Assembly: GCA_947630145.1 (NCBI GenBank)
Contig: CANRGL010000006.1
Span: forward strand, 1 to 45,078
DNA: 45,078 nt
Source of the DNA: an uncultured Clostridia bacterium
Lineage (GTDB): Bacteria; Bacillota; Clostridia; TANB77; CAG-465
Reading direction: 5' to 3'
Positions within the stretch are counted from its first letter, which is position 1. The number at the start of each line of letters is the position of its first letter. The notes under the pieces were generated by a model. It had not been told where the DNA came from. It saw nothing but the letters and a program-made list of their open reading frames with translations, and searched no databases. Positions 1 through 9,164 of the stretch are shown piece after piece. A program made the position numbers and the translations under genes.

Positions 1-4
1 TTAA

Positions 5-82
5 AGTGCAAATGCTATCTAATTGTTGTAGTTTTTAATTTGACATTTATTGTAGCTTTTAATTCGCTAATCTACATATAAA
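5..82. repeat. Left copy of terminal inverted repeat, probable IS end
   Basis: Bases 5-76 are the exact reverse complement of 45007-45078, and one mismatch at 77 is followed by five more matching bases. Identity stops right after CTACA on this side and right before TGTAG on the other, so the repeat ends in TG/CA. Inside it a 15-bp unit (TTGTAGTTTTTAATT, then TTGTAGCTTTTAATT) recurs with 24-bp spacing, as in the multi-repeat ends of IS21-family elements. The IS assignment is inference; contigs commonly stop inside such multicopy repeats. Confidence 0.75.
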
Positions 83-257
83 TTACAATTATTACTCTAG
101 ATTTTTTCAATCTATTAAAAGTTAATTTTCGTTAATATAAAGGCATAATAATTTTATTCTGATGTATATATCACTCTAAAAATTTTGACTGTCGATATGT
201 ACCTACATTACAAATTTTTAGTTATTAATTAATGATATATTAATTTAAATATATAAA

Positions 258-288
258 AAGAAGCAATATATATTTTATACTACTTCTT
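258..288 (-). terminator. Weak terminator of the prepilin-like gene
   Basis: On the minus strand a stem AAGAAG/CTTCTT, extended by a G-U pair, is followed by TTTTATATATTT. A second AT-only palindrome (293-321) overlaps the stop codon. Confidence 0.4.
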
Positions 289-316
289 AAAGAATAAATT
301 TAGGCTAATAAAAAAT

Positions 317-1462
317 TTATTCTATTTCATATCCACCTGAAACTTTTTTTAATGTGACGTCTGATTTTAGGCAAACTATAGGACGTGTACCTGGAATATC
401 CCTAGACGTTCCAGATTTATTGAGACCCATATAGCTAATCTCCTTAATACCACCAGGACTAACAACCATTATTTTATTATTTTCATAGGAAGAAGGTGAA
501 GCTAGATACATAAAATAAGCAGTTCCAGTATATCGTATTATATATAAAAGATACAATTCATCATCTGATAAATTGCTTACAAAATAGTCATAATTTTCAT
601 TTCCTTTTTTTATTTTATAACCATTTTCATCCATTTCATTACATGCTAATTGTTGACTTTGTTCTTCATGTACCTTGTTATATGATGCTACAAACATTTC
701 TATTGTTGGTCCTCCTATTGCATATTTTGCTTTACTTCCTGCATATTTTTCCCATACATTCGTATCCAACATATATGCTACTGCCTTTATGTTATCGTTC
801 GTACTTTTAGGATACTTATCTATCCAACTTATCCATTTTCTTGCTTCTGATTTGTTTATTATATCTTGTGATCCTTCATAATTTTGTATTACATCACTAA
901 ATGTTATTTTTTCATAAACATAAGCTTCTGTTATTAAATATATATTTTCTCCATCTGAATGAAATATTCTCCATTTATACCCCAATTTATCAATTTCGGT
1001 ATTATCTGTTGTATAGTTTAATACATACTCTCCATAATATGATTTTGGATCTTCTTCTATTAATTGTGCTGTTGATTTTTTAGTTGTCCCTATTCCTAGT
1101 TCCTCTAACCATTTTTTTTCATTTTCTGTTACATTATCTTCTAAATACATCAATTCATCGTCTACTATTTTTAGTTTATCTTTATATTCATCTGTTATAC
1201 TTGGAATATATTCTTTCATACCATCAGATGTTGCATTAAACTTTTCATTTCTATTTTCTTTTTTTGTTACATAATCCTTTGATACACTTAGTGCTAGTTC
1301 ATCTTGAAAACTTCTTACATCTTCCATAAATCTTGCCTTTCTTGCACTTTCTACTGGATTATTTTTACTTAATGTTAGTATTACTACTGCAGCAAGTATT
1401 ATTATAACGATTATAGTTACTATTAATACTATTAGGGATATACCTCTTTTGTTATTTTTCAT
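317..1462 (-). CDS. Prepilin-like secreted protein with DUF6273-like C-terminal region
   Basis: The N-terminus has a short basic stretch (KNNKRG), then ISLIVLIVTIIVIIILAA and a run of hydrophobic residues. This is the class III/type IV prepilin pattern, but Phe at +1 is replaced by Ile. A coiled, charged segment follows (residues ~40-120). The C-terminal half ends in RPIVCLKSDVTL, the kind of closing motif seen in DUF6273-type surface proteins of Clostridia. The ATG start is supported by GGAGGAG eight bases upstream. It is probably membrane-tethered or processed and surface-exposed; its partner assembly machinery is not in the window. The promoter region contains a 13-base homopolymer (see separate entry). 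Function unknown. Confidence 0.6.
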   Translation of the reverse strand: MKNNKRGISLIVLIVTIIVIIILAAVVILTLSKNNPVESARKARFMEDVRSFQDELALSVSKDYVTKKENRNEKFNATSDGMKEYIPSITDEYKDKLKIVDDELMYLEDNVTENEKKWLEELGIGTTKKSTAQLIEEDPKSYYGEYVLNYTTDNTEIDKLGYKWRIFHSDGENIYLITEAYVYEKITFSDVIQNYEGSQDIINKSEARKWISWIDKYPKSTNDNIKAVAYMLDTNVWEKYAGSKAKYAIGGPTIEMFVASYNKVHEEQSQQLACNEMDENGYKIKKGNENYDYFVSNLSDDELYLLYIIRYTGTAYFMYLASPSSYENNKIMVVSPGGIKEISYMGLNKSGTSRDIPGTRPIVCLKSDVTLKKVSGGYEIE

Positions 1463-1486
1463 ATTCTCTCCTCCATTTTTTTATCC

Positions 1487-1519
1487 CTTATAGCATACAC
1501 TAAAAAAAAAAAAACGCAA
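1487..1519 (-). promoter_or_regulatory. Candidate promoter with A13/T13 tract in spacer
   Basis: On the minus strand there is TTGCGT, then T13, AGTGTATGC and TATAAG, the -10 being an extended TGC-TATAAG box. The spacer is 21 bp, longer than the optimal 17, and most of it is the homopolymer. Confidence 0.4.
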
Positions 1520-1597
1520 GTTTTCATAACAATTTTATTGTTAAATTTTTGTTACAATTTAATGTTAGTTTTGTTACTATAGTTATATTATGAAAGA

Positions 1598-1639
1598 AAG
1601 GAAATAATTAGAATAAAAATCTATACTAACTATTTCCTT
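1598..1639 (-). terminator. Probable terminator of eno
   Basis: The stem AAGGAAATA/TATTTCCTT begins six bases after the eno stop codon, has a 24-nt loop and is followed by TTTCTTTC on the minus strand. Confidence 0.45.
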
Positions 1640-1644
1640 ATATA

Positions 1645-3018
<1,374 letters not shown>

Positions 3019-3030
3019 ATAAAATATAGA

Positions 3031-3933
3031 TTATTTTAGCAAACTTCGTAATTCTCTATTTTTCATTCTTTTTTCATATTTTTCTTCAAATAATTTTCTT
3101 CTTTGTTGATATTCTTCTTCTTGAGCTCTTTTTGCTTCTTGTGCAAAAATTTTATTTTTTTGTCTATCATACTCTTCTATTCTTTCTTTCATTTCAAAGT
3201 CAGCAACTGAGTATTTTTCATCATTGATATAGTAATCATAATATGCTTGATATAACTCATCAAGATATTCTTTATTTTCTTCAATCTCCAAATTATAACC
3301 TTCTAAAATAAACTCTGCTTCTTCATTAACATTAAATCTTTCTAAAACACGATCACAAAGTCCTAAAAAAGTAGTTCTATAATAACTATATGTTGAAGCA
3401 CTAGTTCCACCAGGTAATTCTTTATAATACTTAGATGTTATATTCATAGAAAGTTTATAGAAAATATTTACAAAAGCTTTTGATGACATCTTATCATTAA
3501 GTAATCTTGTACTTAAATCATCAAGTAAATCCTTGACATCATCAACTATATTTTCTTTTATTCCTCTTTCCATTTTTTCTATATCAATTTCTTTTTCTTT
3601 ATCTTTATTTTTTTGTTTTTTTACAAATTCTTTTTCTAGTTTTTCATATTCTTTTTTATCTATTTTAACAAAGCCTTTATTTGAACATATTTTACATGTA
3701 GTGTTTTTGAATTGTTCTGATATTTCATCTATTTGCCTTACTTGTACTTTTACTTTAGTGACATTACCACATTTTGGATTACTACATTTAAAGTATAATT
3801 CTACTTCTTCAGCTAATTTCTTTTCTTCTTCTTCTTTTTCTATTTTTTCCTTTTCCCACTCATTTTGCCAGTATTCAGTAGAGCCAGTATCTTCTAAAGG
3901 ATTATATTCTTCTTCTAGTTCATCATAATCCAT
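3031..3933 (-). CDS. Zinc-ribbon coiled-coil protein of unknown function
   Basis: I do not recognise this 300-residue protein. It has an acidic N-terminus, then four cysteines arranged as CSNPKC (50, 55) and CKIC (80, 83), which read as a zinc ribbon. Long Lys/Glu-rich coiled-coil segments follow (residues ~90-125 and ~245-300) around a more globular, Tyr-rich middle. There is no signal peptide or membrane segment, so it is probably cytoplasmic. The ATG is preceded by AAAGGAGG and lies only 18 bases after the gpmI stop, so it is almost certainly co-transcribed with gpmI. The ribbon suggests nucleic-acid or protein binding; this is inference only. Confidence 0.7.
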   Translation of the reverse strand: MDYDELEEEYNPLEDTGSTEYWQNEWEKEKIEKEEEEKKLAEEVELYFKCSNPKCGNVTKVKVQVRQIDEISEQFKNTTCKICSNKGFVKIDKKEYEKLEKEFVKKQKNKDKEKEIDIEKMERGIKENIVDDVKDLLDDLSTRLLNDKMSSKAFVNIFYKLSMNITSKYYKELPGGTSASTYSYYRTTFLGLCDRVLERFNVNEEAEFILEGYNLEIEENKEYLDELYQAYYDYYINDEKYSVADFEMKERIEEYDRQKNKIFAQEAKRAQEEEYQQRRKLFEEKYEKRMKNRELRSLLK

Positions 3934-3951
3934 TTGATATCCTCCTTTTTA

Positions 3952-5490
3952 CTATACTTCAACTAAACTTTCGCCTGTCATCTCAGTAGGTTTTTCTTCT
4001 GACATAAGTTCAAGTAATGTTGGTGCTAAATCACATAATTTGCCATTTTTTATTGATTTTACTCTATCAGATACAACAATTAATGGCACATCAAAAGTAG
4101 AATGTGAAGTTATTGGTTCACCTGTTTTTAGATCTAACATATATTCGCAGTTGCCATGATCAGCTGTAATTAAAGCTTCTCCACCTACTTTTTCAAGCTT
4201 TGAAATAACTTTTCCTACACACTCATCTAACACTTCTACTGCTTCGATTGCTTTTTCTATTATACCTGTATGACCTACCATATCTCCATTTGCATAATTC
4301 ATAATTATAACATCATACTTTTTTGAATCAATAGCTTCAATTACTTTATCAGTTATTTCATATGCAGACATTTCTGGTTTTAAGTCGTATGTTGCTACTT
4401 TAGGAGAAGGAACTAAAATTCTATCTTCCCCTTCATATTGTTTTTCCTCTCCACCATTAAAGAAAAAAGTAACATGTGCATATTTTTCAGTTTCTGCCAC
4501 TCTTAATTGAGTATAATTTTTATCTGATAAATATTCTCCTAAAGTATTCTTCAAAACTTGTGGCATGTACGCAATATTTACATTATTTAGTGTAGCATCA
4601 TATTCTGTCATTGTAACAAAGTATAAATTAGGCATTTTTATAGTTTCAAATTCATTAAAATCAGGTTCAGTCATAGCACGTACTAATTGTCTTGCTCTAT
4701 CCGGTCTAAAATTAAAAAATATGACTGAATCTTTATCTTTAATTGTACCTATAACAACATTTTCTTCATCAGTTATAACTATTGGTTTTACAAATTCGTC
4801 AAATTCTTGTGCTTCATATGAATTTTCAACCGCTTTTTGAGCAGTTTTAAATTTATTTCCACACCCATTTACCATAGCATCATATGCAAATTTTTCTCTG
4901 TCCCATCTTTTATCTCTATCCATTGCATAATATCTACCTTCAAGAGTAGCTATTTTGCCAACTCCAATTTCTTTTATTTTTTCTTCTAGTTCTTTAATAT
5001 AATCGACAGCAGATGTAGGAGGTGTATCCCTTCCATCTAAAAAAGCATGAATATACACATTTTCAACTCCTTGCTCTTTTGCAAGACGTAAAAGAGCATA
5101 TAAATGTGAATTATGTGAATGAACTCCTCCATCTGATAAAAGTCCCATTAAATGCAAAGAACTATTATTTTCTTTTACATTCTTTATTGCTTGTAAAAAT
5201 TTTTCATTTTTATAAAACTTACCATCATTTATATCTTTAGTTATTCTAGTTAATTCTTGATATACAATTCTTCCTGCTCCTATATTTGTATGCCCTACTT
5301 CAGAATTTCCCATTTGCCCTTCTGGCAAGCCTACTGCAAGTCCACTAGTTGATATATATGTATTAGGATATTTTTCAATTAGTTTATCTATATTTGGAGT
5401 ATTTGCCTGTTTAAAAGCATTCCCTTGAATTTCATCATTAAGGCCTACTCCATCTAATATCATTAATATGTATTGCCTATTACCGTGCAT
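3952..5490 (-). CDS. gpmI: 2,3-bisphosphoglycerate-independent phosphoglycerate mutase
   Basis: It interconverts 3- and 2-phosphoglycerate through a phosphoserine intermediate, using two Mn2+ ions, in the cytoplasm. At 512 residues it has the usual iGPM length. Alkaline-phosphatase-superfamily motifs are visible: LDGVGLND (metal-binding Asp13), MGNSEVGHTNIGAGR (catalytic Ser63), FLDGRDTPP, FNFRPDRARQ, ITADHGNCE (metal ligands) and TSHSTFDVPL. The ATG has AAGGAG upstream. An extended -10 promoter overlaps the end of tpiA, so it can be transcribed with tpiA or alone. Confidence 0.98.
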   Translation of the reverse strand: MHGNRQYILMILDGVGLNDEIQGNAFKQANTPNIDKLIEKYPNTYISTSGLAVGLPEGQMGNSEVGHTNIGAGRIVYQELTRITKDINDGKFYKNEKFLQAIKNVKENNSSLHLMGLLSDGGVHSHNSHLYALLRLAKEQGVENVYIHAFLDGRDTPPTSAVDYIKELEEKIKEIGVGKIATLEGRYYAMDRDKRWDREKFAYDAMVNGCGNKFKTAQKAVENSYEAQEFDEFVKPIVITDEENVVIGTIKDKDSVIFFNFRPDRARQLVRAMTEPDFNEFETIKMPNLYFVTMTEYDATLNNVNIAYMPQVLKNTLGEYLSDKNYTQLRVAETEKYAHVTFFFNGGEEKQYEGEDRILVPSPKVATYDLKPEMSAYEITDKVIEAIDSKKYDVIIMNYANGDMVGHTGIIEKAIEAVEVLDECVGKVISKLEKVGGEALITADHGNCEYMLDLKTGEPITSHSTFDVPLIVVSDRVKSIKNGKLCDLAPTLLELMSEEKPTEMTGESLVEV

Positions 5491-5520
5491 ATTTCCATCT
5501 CCTTAATTTTAGTATTTGTA

Positions 5521-5549
5521 ATTATACCACTTTTATTAATAATTTACAA
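5521..5549 (-). promoter_or_regulatory. gpmI promoter overlapping the tpiA stop codon
   Basis: TTGTAA, 17 bp, TATAAT on the minus strand, with TGG directly before the -10 (extended -10). The -35 box lies in the last codons of tpiA. Confidence 0.6.
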
Positions 5550-6282
5550 TAGCAACAAAATCATTTTTTAAACTTGCTCCTCCTACTAATGCACCATCTA
5601 TATCTTCCATATCAAGAATTTCTTTTGCATTAGTTGGCTTTACACTTCCTCCATAAAGTATCCTTATACTTTGTGCTATTTTACTTCCATATTTTTCTTC
5701 TATTTTACTACGTATAAAACTACACATTTTATTTGCATCTTCAGCACTTGCTGTTTTTCCAGTTCCTATTGCCCATATTGGCTCATATGCTATTAATATA
5801 TTTCTTTCCATATCTTCTTTTGAAATGCCATCTATACTATTTGAAAGCTCGTTTGAAATAACATCATACATTTTATTGCTTTCTCTTTCTTCTAAAGTTT
5901 CTCCTACACATATTATAGGTTTTATATTATTCTCCAATAATTTTTTTGCTTTTTTATTAACTATTTCATCTGTTTCATTAAATATTGTTCTTCTTTCACT
6001 ATGACCTATTATACAATAATCTACAAAAGATGATACAAGCATAGGTGCAGAAGTTTCTCCTGTATATGCTCCTTTATCTTCCCAAGATACATTTTGAGCT
6101 CCTAATTTTATATTTGTTCCTTCTAGAATATTAGATATATTATACAAAGAAACAAAATTTGGACATATTACTACATCTACAAAATCAACATTTATTTTAT
6201 CTTTTATACTACTAACAAAATCTTCAGCTTCTGTTATTGTATAATTCATTTTCCAATTTCCAATAATAATTTTTTTTCTCAT
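5536..6282 (-). CDS. tpiA: Triose-phosphate isomerase
   Basis: It interconverts dihydroxyacetone phosphate and glyceraldehyde-3-phosphate in the cytoplasm. It is a 248-residue TIM barrel of normal length. All active-site motifs are present: GNWKMN (Lys11), IIGHSERR (His94), AYEPIWAIGTG (catalytic Glu near 166), YGGSVKP and the phosphate-binding GALVGGASL. The ATG is preceded by TAGGAG. A good promoter and a terminator lie between it and the upstream Rpn fragment, so this is the start of a transcription unit tpiA-gpmI-(zinc-ribbon gene). Confidence 0.98.
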   Translation of the reverse strand: MRKKIIIGNWKMNYTITEAEDFVSSIKDKINVDFVDVVICPNFVSLYNISNILEGTNIKLGAQNVSWEDKGAYTGETSAPMLVSSFVDYCIIGHSERRTIFNETDEIVNKKAKKLLENNIKPIICVGETLEERESNKMYDVISNELSNSIDGISKEDMERNILIAYEPIWAIGTGKTASAEDANKMCSFIRSKIEEKYGSKIAQSIRILYGGSVKPTNAKEILDMEDIDGALVGGASLKNDFVAIVNY

Positions 6283-6306
6283 AAAACCAACTCCTATTTA
6301 TATTAT

Positions 6307-6335
6307 ATTTTAACACTAAAAAATATTAAATTCAA
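6307..6335 (-). promoter_or_regulatory. tpiA promoter
   Basis: TTGAAT, 17 bp, TAAAAT on the minus strand, about 25 bases upstream of the start codon. Confidence 0.55.
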
Positions 6336-6391
6336 CTTTAATATAAAAAATAATGTATATAATTAATGTTTACTTAATTACTAAATATAAT

Positions 6392-6426
6392 AAAATCGGG
6401 ATTAAAAAAAACTAAATCCCAATTTT
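6392..6426 (-). terminator. Terminator behind the Rpn fragment
   Basis: The stem AAAATTGGGATT/AATCCCGATTTT forms fully only in minus-strand RNA, where the odd pair is G-U (it is C-A on the plus strand). TTTTATTATATTT follows. Confidence 0.65.
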
Positions 6427-6525
6427 TTTATAAATTTATTATATTTTTTATTTTAAGATAAAATGAATTTTTTTATTAAATAATTATTAATATATTTTGT
6501 TTTTAACTAAATAATATCATAAAAT

Positions 6526-6849
6526 CTAATCTTTTAAAATTTCTTCTTTCTTTAGCCCTGTTATCTTTGCTACTCTTTCTATATCTATTCCATCTTCTAC
6601 CATTTTTTTTGCTACTTCTTTTATTCCTATAATTTTACCTTGTATTTTTCCTTCCTTTTTTCCTTCTATTTTTCCTTCTATCTTTCCTTCTTTTCTTCCT
6701 TCTAATTTTCCTTTTTGTGTTGCATATTCTATTGCTGAATTTCTATCTATTTCCCATTTTTCTAGTAACTCTTTTATCCTTATTTTTTCTTCTTTGCCTG
6801 TTAAATATTCTTCTTCATATGCTTTTCTTACTTTTTCATTCACTCTCAT
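6526..6849 (-). pseudogene. Partial duplicate (C-terminal piece) of the adjacent Rpn-type gene
   Basis: This reading frame is nearly identical to the last ~110 residues of the neighbouring Rpn gene (6899-7831), from EVMR onward to the GLKKEEI end. Similarity continues a few bases before the ATG, where a 2-base insertion breaks the original frame; beyond that the sequence is unrelated. It lacks the nuclease core, so it is a truncated tandem copy. It carries six units of the 12-bp repeat that encodes xxGK/xxGR tetrapeptides, against nine in the full copy. Translation from its ATG is possible, but no clear Shine-Dalgarno precedes it. Confidence 0.75.
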
Positions 6850-6898
6850 TACTTCATCTATATCCTTTCTTTATCAATAATAAAATAAAAATATACTT

Positions 6899-7831
6899 TT
6901 ATTTTATTATTTCCTCTTTCTTTAGCCCTGTTATCTTTGCTACTCTTTCTATATCTATTCCATCTTCTACCATTTTTTTTGCTACTTCTTTTATTCCTAT
7001 AATTTTACCTTGTATTTTTCCTTCTATCTTTCCTTCTATCTTTCCTTCTTTTCTTCCTTCTATTTTTCCTTCTATCTTTCCTTCTTTTCTTCCTTCTTTT
7101 CTTCCTTCTAATTTTCCTTTTTGTGTTGCATATTCTATTGCTGAATTTCTATCTATTTCCCATTTTTCTAGCAACTCTTTTATCCTTACTTTTTCTTCTT
7201 TGCCTGTTAAATATTCTTCTTCTTCATATGCTCTTCTTACTTTTTCATTTATTCTCATTACTTCATCTATCCTTTCTTTTTCTCTACCATCTATATATAG
7301 CAACCATTGTTCTTCTTTATTTCTTATATCTTTTTTCTTTTTTTCTCTATATTTTGGTAATTCTATATAATGATGTTTTATTACATTATTTATTTCAAGC
7401 CCCTTATTATCTTTTAATACTGTTACTGTTTCATTATGATATTTTTCTCCTTCTATATATTTAAAATCTAATATATTTATCATTATTATTTCTGGTATTT
7501 CATTATACGTACTCTTTGTATCTATACTTCTTGACATTAATTTTCCTGCATAAAATGAACTTCTTTTTTCCATGTTACCTTCATTTCTTAATTGCAGCTC
7601 TATATTTATTATCTTTTTATTTCCTACTTTTACTTTTACATCCAATCTTCCACTTTTGTTTTTCTTTGTTAACTTTTCTAATTCTACCTCCTTTTCCACA
7701 CTTATTTTTTCCGTTATCTTTTCTCCTAAAATTCCCTCTAAAAAATCTTTTATTATATCTATATTTTTATTTGTTCCAAATATATTTTTGAATACAAAAT
7801 CATTTTTTACGCCACTTATTATATCTATCAC
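6899..7831 (-). CDS. Rpn-family PD-(D/E)XK nuclease / putative transposase
   Basis: This 310-residue protein matches the recombination-promoting nuclease family. It has KNDFVFKNIFGT at the N-terminus and the nuclease core GRLDVKV (Asp64) followed by NIELQL (Glu78, Gln80), the D...ExQ form of PD-(D/E)XK. The typical MSRSIDT and PEIIMINILDF segments follow. The C-terminus is a coiled tail with nine tetrapeptide repeats (KEGK/IEGK) and the end domain AKKMVEDGIDIERVAKITGL. Rpn proteins are DNA endonucleases that promote RecA-independent recombination; a transposase role is unproven. The start is GTG (7829-7831), placed only 8-9 bases after a perfect -10 box, with no room for a normal ribosome binding site. 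Confidence 0.88.
   Translation of the reverse strand: MIDIISGVKNDFVFKNIFGTNKNIDIIKDFLEGILGEKITEKISVEKEVELEKLTKKNKSGRLDVKVKVGNKKIINIELQLRNEGNMEKRSSFYAGKLMSRSIDTKSTYNEIPEIIMINILDFKYIEGEKYHNETVTVLKDNKGLEINNVIKHHYIELPKYREKKKKDIRNKEEQWLLYIDGREKERIDEVMRINEKVRRAYEEEEYLTGKEEKVRIKELLEKWEIDRNSAIEYATQKGKLEGRKEGRKEGKIEGKIEGRKEGKIEGKIEGKIQGKIIGIKEVAKKMVEDGIDIERVAKITGLKKEEIIK
7020..7118 (-). repeat. 12-bp minisatellite within the Rpn gene
   Basis: Tandem 12-base units (CTTCTATTTTTC-like on the plus strand) encode tetrapeptides of type KEGK, IEGK, KEGR and IQGK. There are nine units here and six in the truncated copy downstream, so unit number has changed since duplication, presumably by slippage. Limits are approximate. 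Confidence 0.75.
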
Positions 7832-7839
7832 TCCCTTTT

Positions 7840-7868
7840 ATTATACTTTATATATTGCTATTTGTCAA
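7840..7868 (-). promoter_or_regulatory. Perfect consensus promoter of the Rpn gene
   Basis: TTGACA, 17 bp, TATAAT on the minus strand. The expected transcription start (about 7832-7834) is one to three bases upstream of the GTG. Confidence 0.85.
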
Positions 7869-8175
7869 CAAAAACAACTTAATATGTTTGTTTTTTTACT
7901 ACTAGAAAATTTAAGAACAAGAATAAAATTTAATTTGAAATAAAAAATCAAAATTATATTCACAAAAAAGTAGACTAAAACAGTTAAGAAAAAACAGATT
8001 AAAAAAATTAAGAAAACTAAAATAAATATATCACATATATTTTTAAAACACAATATTTTTTATTAATATTACAAAACCTTACATTTTTCTACATAAATGT
8101 TAATTATTATAATAAAATGTAGATATCTTACATAAATAAATTGCAAAAGTACATTTTATATTGGCATTAACATAC
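7869..8175. other. AT-rich intergenic stretch without recognised gene
   Basis: Apart from the terminator that follows, I see no credible gene here. The 62-residue ORF at 7865-8053 is low-complexity, hydrophobic and lacks a ribosome binding site. Confidence 0.5.
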
Positions 8176-8213
8176 AAAAAACAACCCAATATTTTTTATG
8201 TGAGTTGTTTTTT
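8176..8213 (-). terminator. Terminator downstream of pgk unit and decayed gene
   Basis: The stem AAAAAACAAC/GTTGTTTTTT is extended by a G-U and a C-G pair in minus-strand RNA. It has T runs on both sides, so it may act in both directions. Confidence 0.6.
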
Positions 8214-8277
8214 ATTTATTAATATTTGCTTTTTTTTATAAATATAAAAAGTAAAAAATTAATTATTAGCATATAAT

Positions 8278-8640
8278 TTATCTTTTACTTAGCAATCTAT
8301 ATACACAATACAAAGTTTCTGATAAATTTATATATTCTGGTGTAAATGTATTAATTATTGTTTTTTATATATCCAATATAGCTCTATATTTAGTAAATAT
8401 AAAATCATCAGAAGTAAATCTTAATCCTGTAATATATATCAGTAAATAGTTTAAAATCTACTTTCATACATTGCTTTTATTTTTTCATGAAGCTAATGCA
8501 ATAGTTTCAGATTGCCCTTTGACAAGTTGATGAATTACTTAATTCGAATAAAGTTACTATTATATTTGCAATTCTTTCTTTATCATAATTAAATTTTAAT
8601 ATTTCCTGATCAAGTTAAAAATTTTCATAATTTAATCAAT
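8278..8640 (-). pseudogene. Decayed coding region with several frameshifts
   Basis: Reading the minus strand across frames gives protein-like pieces in order: LDQEILKFNYDKERIANII...LSNSSTCQ, then GQSETIALAS, then HEKIKAMYESRF, then GLRFTSDDFIFTKYRAILDI, an in-frame TAA, and KTIINTFTPEYINLSETLYC ending at a stop. Composition and codon use look coding, but at least three frameshifts and one nonsense codon separate the pieces. I do not recognise the family. It lies directly after the 171-residue membrane-protein gene. Confidence 0.5.
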
Positions 8641-8645
8641 TTTTT

Positions 8646-9152
8646 CTAATTTTTTATTATATTATCTTTAATATCTTCATCATTTACCCAACTTGGTTCA
8701 ATCTTAGAATTAGAAAATTTAAACTTTAACTTTCCTTTATCATCAATACTCCAATTACCATTCCAAAAGTTAGGATAATTTATATTAAATGAAGAAAAAT
8801 CTCTATTATTTAATTTATTATTAACATCATCAACAAGATTCTTAAATGAATTTTCATCTTTTGTAGAATTATTAATAATATATATAACTACTGCATTTTG
8901 AATATCATTATAACTATCTAAAAATTTATTTTTACTATCATTGTTATTATATAATTCTGATATTTGTTTATAATGTTTATTCGCATTTAATTTACTTATA
9001 TCAGTTGCATCATTTATATCTATTTTTTTATTTAAAGATAATGCAATAATAACAACACAAATAAGTATAACAAATACAGATATAAATAATAAAAATCTTT
9101 TTCTATTTAACGTATATGTTTTGTTTTTATTTTCACTTTTTTTATTTGCCAT
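8646..9152 (-). CDS. Small single-span membrane protein, unknown
   Basis: Unknown protein of about 168 residues: a basic N-terminus, one membrane helix (residues ~20-42, FLLFISVFVILICVVIIALS) and an Asn/Asp/Lys-rich outer domain without recognised motif. The track start at 9161 is a TTG; the ATG at 9150-9152 (MANKKSENK) sits nine bases after AGGA and is the better start. The gene begins just after the pgk stop, so it is co-transcribed with pgk. Nothing links it to glycolysis except position. Confidence 0.6.
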   Translation of the reverse strand: MANKKSENKNKTYTLNRKRFLLFISVFVILICVVIIALSLNKKIDINDATDISKLNANKHYKQISELYNNNDSKNKFLDSYNDIQNAVVIYIINNSTKDENSFKNLVDDVNNKLNNRDFSSFNINYPNFWNGNWSIDDKGKLKFKFSNSKIEPSWVNDEDIKDNIIKN

Positions 9153-9164
9153 TAACATCAATCC

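Noticed and set aside
5-76. Terminal repeats as telomeres of a linear plasmid or phage
   Set aside because: The right repeat interrupts an Rpn gene and the gene content is chromosomal (glycolysis); no replication or phage genes accompany it. An IS end is simpler.
6717-7370. 217-residue plus-strand ORF rich in Phe/Ser/Leu
   Set aside because: It is the antisense shadow of the two Rpn frames, including their minisatellite; no start signal.
7865-8053. 62-residue hydrophobic ORF on the minus strand
   Set aside because: No ribosome binding site, overlaps the Rpn promoter and has the composition expected of AT-rich noncoding DNA.
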